From assembly GCF_900187995.1 (NCBI RefSeq), contig NZ_FZNZ01000011.1:1-64000 (forward strand): DNA of 64,000 bases. Reading direction: 5' to 3'. The DNA is from Prevotella jejuni (GTDB taxonomy: Bacteria; Bacteroidota; Bacteroidia; Bacteroidales; Bacteroidaceae). A program made the position numbers and the translations under genes. Under the pieces are notes generated by a model. The model did not search any database and was not told the origin of the DNA. It saw only the letters and a program-made list of their open reading frames with translations. Each line of letters opens with the position of its first letter. Within the stretch, counting starts at the first letter, position 1. Shown here piece by piece: positions 51,717-59,904 of this stretch.

Positions 51717-54193
51717 CTTATATTTCTTTTTCGACTTGATTTATTTGCTAAAATAACTCGATTATAGGCATCGGGGATTGGGAGTCCAGCGTAGGTAGTG
51801 CGTCTGTATCTATTCCCTTCAGAACTTTTGATATGATTCTCAAATGCGACGGTGTTAAATTCGTCATATGTAAAAGAGTGGCCTGGAACTTTATTGTTAT
51901 TAGCAATGTAGTTCATTTTGTCATATGCATGCTTTAGCTCGTGACCTATTATGTCTGTATATGATGTATTAAACTTACGTAGTTCGGAGCCCTTTCTTAA
52001 ATCATAAGCGAAGTCTAAGTAAATGTCAAATTCTCTCGAATTGATTGCATGAGTAAAGCTTCCTCTGTGCTGTTCAAAATTGTTGATAGTGACCGACGAA
52101 CTTCTGTTAAAAGTAACCTCTTTCTTTGAATTAACTATGTCATTGAAAACTGTTTCTATAACGGGATCTTTGAAAGAGTCAAGTTGTTTTAGGGACTTAA
52201 GAGTAATAGTCATAATATCATTTGACTTTCCGCTAACAGTTATTGGTTTTCCAATTGCAACAAATTTATTCTTACCTTCATTGAAGACTACATCTTCGTA
52301 GTTATAGAATCTTCCATTTAGATAAGTATAAAACTTCTTTGAGATTGTATTATAATAATTTATTCGATTACCGTCAGGGTCAATAAGTTTTACTGGGTTA
52401 CCAGCGCAATAGATGGACGAGCCGATGTTCTGATACTTCTCCGCTAATGGATCCACCCCATACCACAGACTTGTAACAGGATTCATATACCTTGCACCAT
52501 AATAGTACAAGCCTGTTTCATCATCAAACTGTTTGCCGTTGAACTTATATGGCAGTTCTTCACTGCTACTGTGCTCATCAACTAATAGTTCACCGTATGG
52601 AAGATATGCATCATATTGAGTGATGTTGGCTTTATCGTCTGTAATGTAAGACGTGCTGCCGAGGTGATCACTGTGATAGAAGAAGGTTTCTTCTTTCGTA
52701 GTGTCATTAGGGATGTAGCCATAACCAGCCTGTGGATCATCAGGACTACTTGGGTCATTCCAGCTTACAGGAGCACCGGGGTTGGTGCCTGGTGTGGTGT
52801 TAGGGCGTGGAGTCTGAATCCAACCCTGTGGCACATCATGGTTGCCGAGTTCGGTGAGGACGGCATTATAACCTACACCCGTGTTCTCTGGATCACCATA
52901 CGCACCCTTCTCTGTCGGTACACCAGGGGCTACACCCACCTTCTTATAATACGCCTCTTTCTGTGTCTGAATCTGATTCATACGCTCAGCATAGTCCTGC
53001 TGACCAGCCGTTACGTATGAACCGTTGCGTCCATAGACGTTATTGAACAATCCTGTACCGATACGGCTGGCGATTCGTTTGTCACCAATGAAGTAATGCT
53101 TCGTGAATCTATTCTTGTTAACAGAGAGGATACTTGCAGGATAAAGCGTGAAGTTATCCGTCTCGTGGAATGTGATACCCTGTGGCGCACCATTGATATA
53201 CACACCTTCCATTGTTCCATAGCTCTTCATAATACGTTCACCAGTAGCGTTGTAAGTATAACGACTCGTCTTGCCGTTATCGCTTAAGACCATCAGGCGG
53301 TTATCCTCATCCCAATACATCTCACGGGTAGTATTCGCCGAATCGTTCGTTACTAATGTTGGGTTACCATTAGCATCGTAGGTATAATGGTCGTGACCAA
53401 TCTGCGTTGGAGCTGTCGGATGGTTACTGTCCTCATACTTATAAGCAAAGTTATAAGACTTAGCAGTTGTCGTTGAGTCCATTTTCTGTACCTTAGTGAG
53501 CGGTTCACTCATCCGTCCGAACGACATCACCATATCATACGATGCACGCTTAGCCTTACCGCTGGCATGAACAAGGCGATTCAGTTCGTCATATTCATAC
53601 GTATGCGAACTCTTTCCTCCCAGCTTCGCCTTGTTGAGTTTCGTCAGCGACGTTGGGTTGGCAGCATTTGTGATACCGAGGATATTATCCACAGCATCAT
53701 AGCGGTACCTGTTCTCCATCACAGTCTGACCATCCGCTGTAAGGTTCATCACCTGCAGACGTTCACGCTGCTTGTCGTAGGAGTAGGTGGTCTCCGTGCC
53801 GTTACCAAGCTTCGTATAGACCGTATGACCCTCCTTATCGTAACCTATCCTGTCAACAATAACGCTCTGACGTCCCTGTTTATTGCTCGTCATGCTCTCC
53901 ACCTGTCCGGCAGCATTGTAGTGATAGGTTACCACTTCACCGTCAGGATAAGTCATTGTCTGCACACGGTTCCAGCTGTCATACGTAGCACCATAGACAT
54001 AAGTCCTGATATCCGCCACACTCGCCATCACCGTACGGACGGTCTTTGTCACCTCACCCTGTCTGCCGTAGTAATACGCTTCACCACCCGAAGCATCCTC
54101 AACGAGGGCAAGACGACCGGCACGGTTATACTTATCGCCAGCCTTACCATAGGTATAAGTAACACGGTTGAAGAGATTTTCTGGATAAAGCAC
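51713..54193 (-). CDS. headless Rhs protein, cassette 5, M91-like metalloprotease toxin
   Basis: This copy reaches furthest 5': the frame is open to about 54295 and homologous Rhs sequence starts near LLTKLTAELRKSISDKGY, while the first usable start (GTG, MLYPENLF) is at 54193. After the core (YMNPVTSLWYGVDPLAEKY, DPDGNR) the tail of about 230 residues carries IIGHELKHAYDKMN near residue 748-761 and FNTVAFENHIK near 790. That is a complete HExxH zinc site with a downstream Glu, in the layout of the M91/NleD-like effector peptidases. The lipoprotein partner overlaps by 4 bases. Confidence 0.85.
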   Translation of the reverse strand: MLYPENLFNRVTYTYGKAGDKYNRAGRLALVEDASGGEAYYYGRQGEVTKTVRTVMASVADIRTYVYGATYDSWNRVQTMTYPDGEVVTYHYNAAGQVESMTSNKQGRQSVIVDRIGYDKEGHTVYTKLGNGTETTYSYDKQRERLQVMNLTADGQTVMENRYRYDAVDNILGITNAANPTSLTKLNKAKLGGKSSHTYEYDELNRLVHASGKAKRASYDMVMSFGRMSEPLTKVQKMDSTTTAKSYNFAYKYEDSNHPTAPTQIGHDHYTYDANGNPTLVTNDSANTTREMYWDEDNRLMVLSDNGKTSRYTYNATGERIMKSYGTMEGVYINGAPQGITFHETDNFTLYPASILSVNKNRFTKHYFIGDKRIASRIGTGLFNNVYGRNGSYVTAGQQDYAERMNQIQTQKEAYYKKVGVAPGVPTEKGAYGDPENTGVGYNAVLTELGNHDVPQGWIQTPRPNTTPGTNPGAPVSWNDPSSPDDPQAGYGYIPNDTTKEETFFYHSDHLGSTSYITDDKANITQYDAYLPYGELLVDEHSSSEELPYKFNGKQFDDETGLYYYGARYMNPVTSLWYGVDPLAEKYQNIGSSIYCAGNPVKLIDPDGNRINYYNTISKKFYTYLNGRFYNYEDVVFNEGKNKFVAIGKPITVSGKSNDIMTITLKSLKQLDSFKDPVIETVFNDIVNSKKEVTFNRSSSVTINNFEQHRGSFTHAINSREFDIYLDFAYDLRKGSELRKFNTSYTDIIGHELKHAYDKMNYIANNNKVPGHSFTYDEFNTVAFENHIKSSEGNRYRRTTYAGLPIPDAYNRVILANKSSRKRNIR

Positions 54194-54304
54194 CTCATGC
54201 AGCCGCTCGAAGTCGTAGGTGTAAGAGATATAACCCTTGTCAGATATCGACTTCCTAAGCTCTGCCGTGAGCTTCGTCAGGAGGTTACATACATTTTATA
54301 TTTT

Positions 54305-54772
54305 TTAATTATTACTAATTTGATATTTTATTAAAGTATTATCCATACAATGAATTTCAATTTTACCACAATTATTTTCAATTTTATTGTATGTGTCAGG
54401 TAATGATATTGTTTTTATGACTTCATATTGCTTTATATCTATAACAAAAACTTCTAATTCAGTAGCTACAAATATCTTTTTGTCATACATAACCATTTCG
54501 CAAAAAAGATACATTAAATCCAAACACATAATCCTATGTTTTTTTCTAAAATCATAAATAGCAAAATTTTGGTCAATTCCTATAGCATATACTTTAGGAT
54601 ATATTTTTAGGAAGTCAGGTTGTAATAAGTCGCTTGACCAAGCTATTTTTGCATAAAAATTGCCTTCCACTAATTTCCCATATATTCGATAAGAATCATT
54701 ATGGGAATCATCAAAAACTGAATCATAATTTAATTTTTTATATGTAAAATAGTTTATAATCTTAAGTTTCAT
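54305..54772 (-). CDS. candidate immunity protein of Rhs cassette 6 (cytoplasmic)
   Basis: The 155-residue protein has no signal peptide or membrane helix. Repeating beta-strand patterns (KIFVATELEVFVIDIKQYEV) suggest a partial beta-propeller-like fold. Its ATG overlaps the TGA of Rhs cassette 6 (54769-54772). It differs from the other partners in being cytoplasmic, which suggests that this toxin acts inside the target cell. Confidence 0.65.
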   Translation of the reverse strand: MKLKIINYFTYKKLNYDSVFDDSHNDSYRIYGKLVEGNFYAKIAWSSDLLQPDFLKIYPKVYAIGIDQNFAIYDFRKKHRIMCLDLMYLFCEMVMYDKKIFVATELEVFVIDIKQYEVIKTISLPDTYNKIENNCGKIEIHCMDNTLIKYQISNN

Positions 54773-56838
54773 TTCTTTTTAAATATTTTGGGAATGATTG
54801 TTGTTACTTTTGGTGCTTTTGTCATATCTCCGCCAGCATAGAAAAAACTAGTTTGAATCTGACCTTTCTTACCAATATTTAAAACTTTATTTATTGTAAT
54901 ACCATATTTATTAGTGCTTCTAGAAACTTCAGTTCCTTTGACTAATGTTGTAGCAAATATTTTTGCTAATTGCTTTTTAGAACTAATACCTAAGGCGGTT
55001 AATTCCTTCAGGTTTTGAGCAGATCTTTGGACATTATGCACATTGCCTTCAACTACTCTGCCGAAGAAATAATCAAATTTACTCTCCGCAACTGTGAATT
55101 CTGCAACTTTAGTTCCTTTGTTAAGCACTTTAAATAAGCCTGCTCCACCACCAACTAGCCCTAAACCGATGTCTGAAAAAGTTGCTATACTATTTGCTGT
55201 ATTGTCACTAGCTCCAGCAAATTTTACACCAGCTTTAATTCCTTGAAAGGTAAATGAATCAACTTCTTTACCTGTCCAAAGTTGTCTTACACCAGCCTGA
55301 ACATCATCTACCCCATGGACTACAGCTATTCCCCCTACAACAGCACCTACTCCTGACCAAGATGTAGCAATACCTCCTGTAATACCAGCTATTATTTGTA
55401 GACTACCTCCAATTACACGTAACCCTCCTGTAAATCTATTCCAACCAGGTCCTCGCCCATCAGGATCAATCAACTTAATTGGGTTGTCAAAAGTATAGAC
55501 ATATCCACCAGTAGTTGTATATTTCTCCGCTAACGGATCCACCCCATACCACAGACTCGTGATGGGATTCATGTACCTTGCACCATAATAGTACAAGCCT
55601 GTCTCGTCATCGAACTGCTTGCCATTGAACTTATACGGCAGGTCTTCACTGCTGCTGTGCTCATCAACTAACAGTTCACCATATGGCAGGTAAGCATCAT
55701 ACTGGGTGATGTTGGCTTTATCATCAGTTATGTAAGATGTTGAGCCGAGGTGGTCACTGTGATAGAAGAAGGTTTCTTCTTTCGTAGTGTCGTTTGGAAT
55801 ATAACCATATCCAGCCTGTGGGTCATCAGGGTTGCTTGGGTCATTCCAACTTACAGGTGGACCGGGGTTGGTATTCGGTGTGGTGTTGGGGCGTGGAGTC
55901 TGAATCCAACCCTGAGGCACATCATGGTTGCCAAGTTCTGTGAGAACGGCATTATAACCAACACCCGTGTTCTCCGGATCACCATACGCACCCTTCTCTG
56001 TAGGTACACCTGGAGCTACACCCACCTTCTTATAATACGCTTCCTTCTGTGTCTGTATCTGATTCATACGCTCTGCATAGTCCTGCTGACCAGCTGTTAC
56101 GTATGAGCCATTGCGCCCATAGACGTTATTGAACAGACCTGTTCCTATCCTTGAAGCGATACGCTTGTCACCAATAAAATAATGCTTTGTAAAGCGATTC
56201 TTATTGACAGAGAGGATACTTGCTGGATAGAGCGTGAAGTTATCCGTCTCGTGGAAGGTGATACCCTGCGGCGCACCGTTGATATACACACCCTCCATCG
56301 TTCCGTAACTCTTCATGATACGCTCACCAGCAGCATTGTAAGTGTAACGACTCGTCTTACCGTTATCGCTTAAGACCATGAGGCGGTTATCCTCATCCCA
56401 GTACATCTCACGGGTAGTGTTCGCCGAGTCGTTCGTTACCAGCGTTGGATTACCATTAGCATCGTAGGTATAATGGTCGTGACCAATCTGCGTTGGAGCC
56501 GTCGGGTGGTTACTGTCCTCATACTTATAAGCAAAGTTATAAGACTTAGCAGTTGTCGTTGAGTCCACCTTCTGCACCTTTGTGAGCGGTTCACTCATCC
56601 GTCCGAACGACATCACCATATCATACGATGCACGCTTCGCCTTACCGTTTGCATGAATAAGACGGTTCAGCTCATCATACTCATACGTATGCGAACTCCT
56701 TCCTCCTAACTTCGCCTTGTTGAGTTTCGTCAGCGACGTTGGGTTGGCGGCATTCGTGATACCGAGGATATTATCCACAGCATCATAGCGATACCTGTTT
56801 TCCATCACAGTCTGACCATCCGCTGTAAGGTTCATCAC
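54769..56838 (-). CDS. headless Rhs protein, cassette 6, CdiA/Rhs-type toxin tail
   Basis: Rhs homology begins abruptly at about 56862 inside the core; the first ATG gives MNLTADGQTVMENR and 689 residues. After YMNPITSLWYGVDPLAEKY and DPDGRG there is a glycine-rich hydrophobic stretch (about 460-570) of the pre-toxin, membrane-crossing kind. The final domain from about residue 587 has KFDYFFGRVVEGNVHNVQRS and LKELTALGISSKKQL. This pattern recurs, from memory, at the ends of many CdiA and Rhs toxins. The immunity gene overlaps by 4 bases. It is the first cassette behind the promoter at 57112-57142. Confidence 0.82.
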   Translation of the reverse strand: MMNLTADGQTVMENRYRYDAVDNILGITNAANPTSLTKLNKAKLGGRSSHTYEYDELNRLIHANGKAKRASYDMVMSFGRMSEPLTKVQKVDSTTTAKSYNFAYKYEDSNHPTAPTQIGHDHYTYDANGNPTLVTNDSANTTREMYWDEDNRLMVLSDNGKTSRYTYNAAGERIMKSYGTMEGVYINGAPQGITFHETDNFTLYPASILSVNKNRFTKHYFIGDKRIASRIGTGLFNNVYGRNGSYVTAGQQDYAERMNQIQTQKEAYYKKVGVAPGVPTEKGAYGDPENTGVGYNAVLTELGNHDVPQGWIQTPRPNTTPNTNPGPPVSWNDPSNPDDPQAGYGYIPNDTTKEETFFYHSDHLGSTSYITDDKANITQYDAYLPYGELLVDEHSSSEDLPYKFNGKQFDDETGLYYYGARYMNPITSLWYGVDPLAEKYTTTGGYVYTFDNPIKLIDPDGRGPGWNRFTGGLRVIGGSLQIIAGITGGIATSWSGVGAVVGGIAVVHGVDDVQAGVRQLWTGKEVDSFTFQGIKAGVKFAGASDNTANSIATFSDIGLGLVGGGAGLFKVLNKGTKVAEFTVAESKFDYFFGRVVEGNVHNVQRSAQNLKELTALGISSKKQLAKIFATTLVKGTEVSRSTNKYGITINKVLNIGKKGQIQTSFFYAGGDMTKAPKVTTIIPKIFKKK

Positions 56839-56924
56839 CTGCAGACGTTCACACTGCTATCCTAAGTATAGACTTATCTATTCCTTTATTATACTTTGAT
56901 AGACTGTATCTTTCCAAACTGTAA

Positions 56925-57095
56925 ATGAGGACATTATATACCGACTCATTAGAGCCAATATTTGCTGAACGTCCTTGCGAAAAAGCCCCGAAGCCTATAC
57001 CTTCATTAGGCCAACTCAACTATACAGAATGGCGTGAAAGAAATGATAGAGTTGAATTCTTATACATTCAGTGGTTCACTTCTCCTACAGATTGA
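56925..57095 (+). CDS. short ORF of uncertain reality (56 residues)
   Basis: An ATG-to-TGA frame reads MRTLYTDSLEPIFAERPCEK and continues with a Trp- and Arg-containing end (YTEWRERNDRVEF). Its composition is not that of random A-T-rich DNA. The opposite strand has a competing reading (GIGFGAFSQGRSANIG) interrupted by a TAG, and the best promoter here points to the minus strand. It may be a remnant of a lost gene at the head of the array. Confidence 0.25.
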   Translation: MRTLYTDSLEPIFAERPCEKAPKPIPSLGQLNYTEWRERNDRVEFLYIQWFTSPTD

Positions 57096-57111
57096 ATCTA
57101 CCTTTTGACAA

Positions 57112-57142
57112 CAAAGGTAATGAATCAACCTTGTTTCACAAA
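57112..57142 (-). promoter_or_regulatory. promoter facing the Rhs array
   Basis: On the minus strand TTTG (57139-57142) is followed after exactly 19 bases by TACCTTTG (57112-57119), a complete consensus. It lies about 250 bases before the 5' break of Rhs cassette 6 and just after the 57160-57627 gene, so it would send transcripts into the array. Confidence 0.6.
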
Positions 57143-57159
57143 AAGATTTTATATATTGT

Positions 57160-57627
57160 TTAAGTCTCTTGCTGTAAACGTAGATTACCTTCTATTATTT
57201 GAGGTGGTGTCTGAGGCTTAAAAGCCATTAAGATTGAAGACTTTTCCTTAATAACATCATCTAATATATAGATATCATCGTCGATTAAACAAGATAAGCC
57301 TGTGAGAAATTCACAAATCTTATTATGAACATTCAAACTATTTACAAACCGAACATCAATATCCATTTCTAATTGTTCTGTACTATTTAAGTACCATCTA
57401 ATAACAGGTTTATTATATAAGAAAACAGTTATTATTTGATTATGAACACCATGTTCTATACAGTCTGCAAAATCTTTAATACTCTCTTCCATAGAGAGGA
57501 AAGGGGTTTTACAGATATAGTTGTAGATAGCTGTCATAGCACCTCTCTTAAGATGAAAAGCAATTATATCTCTTACATAATCATCATTAGTATAATATAT
57601 ATGTTTCTTTATTTGATACCAGTCCAT
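57160..57627 (-). CDS. hypothetical protein, candidate orphan immunity protein
   Basis: From ATG 57627 (MDWYQIKKHIYY) the product is 155 residues, without signal peptide or membrane helix. It is rich in Asp, Ile and Tyr with a mixed alpha/beta pattern (KPVIRWYLNSTEQLEMDIDV). An ATG three codons upstream (57636) is also possible. It has the size, base composition and orientation of the cassette immunity genes but no toxin tail in front of it. No family is recognised. Confidence 0.55.
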   Translation of the reverse strand: MDWYQIKKHIYYTNDDYVRDIIAFHLKRGAMTAIYNYICKTPFLSMEESIKDFADCIEHGVHNQIITVFLYNKPVIRWYLNSTEQLEMDIDVRFVNSLNVHNKICEFLTGLSCLIDDDIYILDDVIKEKSSILMAFKPQTPPQIIEGNLRLQQET

Positions 57628-57989
57628 CATAACCATCTTATTTGTTCTTAAATATCTGAATCTATCAGATTATCCTTCATGACTTATATTAAAGCCATCT
57701 CCAATAGCTTTATGATAAACAGCTCTTATTCCATTAGGCTCTATATCAAACATCTAATACATAGACGTCGTACGTTCCTGGGAATTCTCATAAAGAGAAG
57801 TTAGCTATATATTAATAACAAGACCGCAATATTTGTATAACAAGTAATATCATCCAATAAACAAAGATAAACAAATATTGGTAAATAAAAGTAGCTATCA
57901 GTAAGAATTAATAAGCCTAATAAAAAATCCTCTTTATTATCGATGCCACCAGTACTTTAGCTTGTAACACTATAAACACTCTGATAATA
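57628..57989. other. gene-free stretch
   Basis: About 360 A-T-rich bases between the tRNA-Arg terminator and the array. I see no reading frame, RNA gene or repeat that I can support. Confidence 0.5.
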
Positions 57990-58024
57990 AAAATAAAAAA
58001 AGGAACATCCTTGCGGATATTCCT
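57990..58024 (-). terminator. terminator of tRNA-Arg
   Basis: AGGAACATCC (58001-58010) and GGATATTCCT (58015-58024) pair around TTGC with one G-T pair. On the minus strand a long T-run follows (57990-58000). Confidence 0.8.
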
Positions 58025-58039
58025 CTTATAACACTCAGT

Positions 58040-58112
58040 GATTCCGTTGGGGTTCGAACCCAAGACCCACAGCTTAGAAGGCTGTTGCTCTAATCCAACT
58101 GAGCTACGGAAC
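58040..58112 (-). tRNA. tRNA-Arg (anticodon TCT)
   Basis: On the minus strand the cloverleaf begins GTTCCGTAGCTCAG, has the anticodon loop CTTCTAA (anticodon TCT, codon AGA), the T-loop GGTTCGAACCC and the closing ACGGAAT (first pair G-U). CCA is not encoded. It sits between the array and the housekeeping block, and no integrase or attachment repeat is visible beside it. Confidence 0.95.
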
Positions 58113-58201
58113 CATCATGCGGGTGCAAAGGTACGGAATAAATTCGGTTCTGCCAAATTCCATTCCTTCAAATTTCATACCTATTAAACTATCTTGTCAA
58201 A

Positions 58202-59866
58202 TTATTTATATTTCTGTAAAAACGTATCGGCTTGTGTATTACCAAGTTCCTTTGCTTTTTGAATATTCTTTATTCCAGACTCTTTCTGTTTACTTTCGCA
58301 TTGTGCTATACCCAAGATAAGGTATGCATCAGGCTGAGTATCATCAAGTTGGATTGCTTGTTGAGCAGCACTCATAGCAGCATCAAGCTTATTTAAACGT
58401 AACAAAAGGCTTCCTGCCTCCGTTGGGTATAATGCTTCTTTAGGGTCAAGTCGTGATGCAACAAGAATGTCTTGTAGTGCCTGCTGCCACATACGTCCCT
58501 TCACCTCACACTGTTCACGCATATAATAGAATGCTGCGCCAAGACGTCCTTGATTAAAATATTCATACGTATAATAATCTTGTACAGCCTTTCGATACTC
58601 CCCCATCTTCTCCAGCTGTTGTCCACGTGTATAGAAATATGGTGCAGAAGTAGATACGTATGGTGTATCACAAAGTTCGATACTCTTATTGAGCAAGTCG
58701 AGAATCTCCTGATCAGTACCTCCCAGATGTTGGCGACTCTGTGCCATTTCCAAATACAACTCTGGATTATTAAATTTCGTCTTAGTTAGTGCCTCAAAGT
58801 CTGTATAAGCCTTTGCATAATCACCCTTTGCATAAGTAATTTGTGCTTGCAAATGGCGATAAGCATCATTGGCTTTTGCAGATTGAGCCTTTTGGACTTC
58901 ATCCAAAGCCTTATCAAGTGTCCACCCAATAGCTTTAGCTTTTTCCTCAAACTCAGGGATAAACGCATTACGATAAATAAGACGAGCAAAATTATAGTGA
59001 GCTTCATCCTTTGCAGTAACCTTTCCAATAGCAGTCTGCATTGTTTTATCAGCATTTGCGACCTCACCTTTAGCAATCTGTATGTTCGCTAACGCATAAT
59101 ATCCATCATTTGACTGTGGGAACTTAGTAATAAATTCGTTGACAATAGCCTCATGTATATTAGCAGGCTTCTCTGAAGAAAGCATCAAAGCAACAACAGC
59201 CTCTTCCAACGTGTTAGGTAAACCGATTCGTATATCACTCTGTCGAAGCGTTACATCATTCTGTGAAAGACCCTTAAGAACAAACTCCTTCGCATAGTTA
59301 GCATCCGTGGAACTCTGGGAGTCACCAGATTTATTGTACAAACCTATAACCTGTCCCTTTTTATCAAAGACCGGAACACCATTCATCTTATCTGTTGCAG
59401 ATGAGCTTAAAATAGCATAGTTATACTTATCCATGAATTTTTCAACGCTTGTCACATTGGCTTTCTCAGCATTTCCACTTTTAAGTATAGGAGTAAGCCA
59501 AACCTCGTCACCTGCAGAAACAGTTGTTGCTAAAGGTGCAGCAGCAGTCTTACCACTCACTTGAAACTTTGCTATATCATAGATTTCATTCGCACCAAGC
59601 AGACATTCCACGTCATGCTTCTGTCCCTTCGAATCTACAATAACAGCTTTATCAGCACCTATAAAAGGCTTCCATGGACTGACAGCAATACCATCAGTAC
59701 TTATGCAAACACCATTAGAAGTTGCCAAAATACTGCCATCTGCCTTAAAAGTTGTCAATGTAAAGGCTGCATCTGCAGCTTTCTTCACAGCAGCAGGCTG
59801 TGCGAAAAGGCTTGTAGACACACCAAACACAAGTGAAATGGCCAAAATTAAAGTTCTTAGTTTCAT
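58202..59866 (-). CDS. trypsin-fold (apparently inactive) protein with TPR repeats
   Basis: After a signal peptide (from ATG 59866, cleaved after SLFAQ) residues about 25-220 follow the pattern of S1/HtrA-type serine proteases, with GVCISTDGIAVSPWKP and DKMNGVPVFDKKGQVIGL. The expected catalytic His is not seen, and the GNSG-like motif is NGVP, so the Ser is missing. Residues about 250-555 are TPR repeats (for example KLDAAMSAAQQAIQLDD). It is probably a periplasmic scaffold that binds rather than cuts peptides. Other in-frame ATGs lie at 59884 and 59872. recN lies just upstream. Confidence 0.75.
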   Translation of the reverse strand: MKLRTLILAISLVFGVSTSLFAQPAAVKKAADAAFTLTTFKADGSILATSNGVCISTDGIAVSPWKPFIGADKAVIVDSKGQKHDVECLLGANEIYDIAKFQVSGKTAAAPLATTVSAGDEVWLTPILKSGNAEKANVTSVEKFMDKYNYAILSSSATDKMNGVPVFDKKGQVIGLYNKSGDSQSSTDANYAKEFVLKGLSQNDVTLRQSDIRIGLPNTLEEAVVALMLSSEKPANIHEAIVNEFITKFPQSNDGYYALANIQIAKGEVANADKTMQTAIGKVTAKDEAHYNFARLIYRNAFIPEFEEKAKAIGWTLDKALDEVQKAQSAKANDAYRHLQAQITYAKGDYAKAYTDFEALTKTKFNNPELYLEMAQSRQHLGGTDQEILDLLNKSIELCDTPYVSTSAPYFYTRGQQLEKMGEYRKAVQDYYTYEYFNQGRLGAAFYYMREQCEVKGRMWQQALQDILVASRLDPKEALYPTEAGSLLLRLNKLDAAMSAAQQAIQLDDTQPDAYLILGIAQCESKQKESGIKNIQKAKELGNTQADTFLQKYK

Positions 59867-59904
59867 GTTCATTCTTTCTTTCATTGTATGTTTTTAGTAA
59901 GGTG

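Noticed and set aside
53567..54334. Long plus-strand frames opposite the Rhs cores (also 50523-51131, 47110-47505 and 40949-41482)
   Set aside because: They recur at the same place in each core copy and mirror the codon pattern of the real minus-strand Rhs frames; they have no family features.
36000..57600. Type VI secretion locus as carrier of the Rhs proteins
   Set aside because: No VgrG, Hcp, TssB/C or PAAR-like gene is visible in the window, so the export route of the Rhs proteins remains unknown.
58040..58112. tRNA-Arg as attachment site of an integrated island
   Set aside because: No integrase and no repeat of the tRNA 3' end was found on the far side of the Rhs array.
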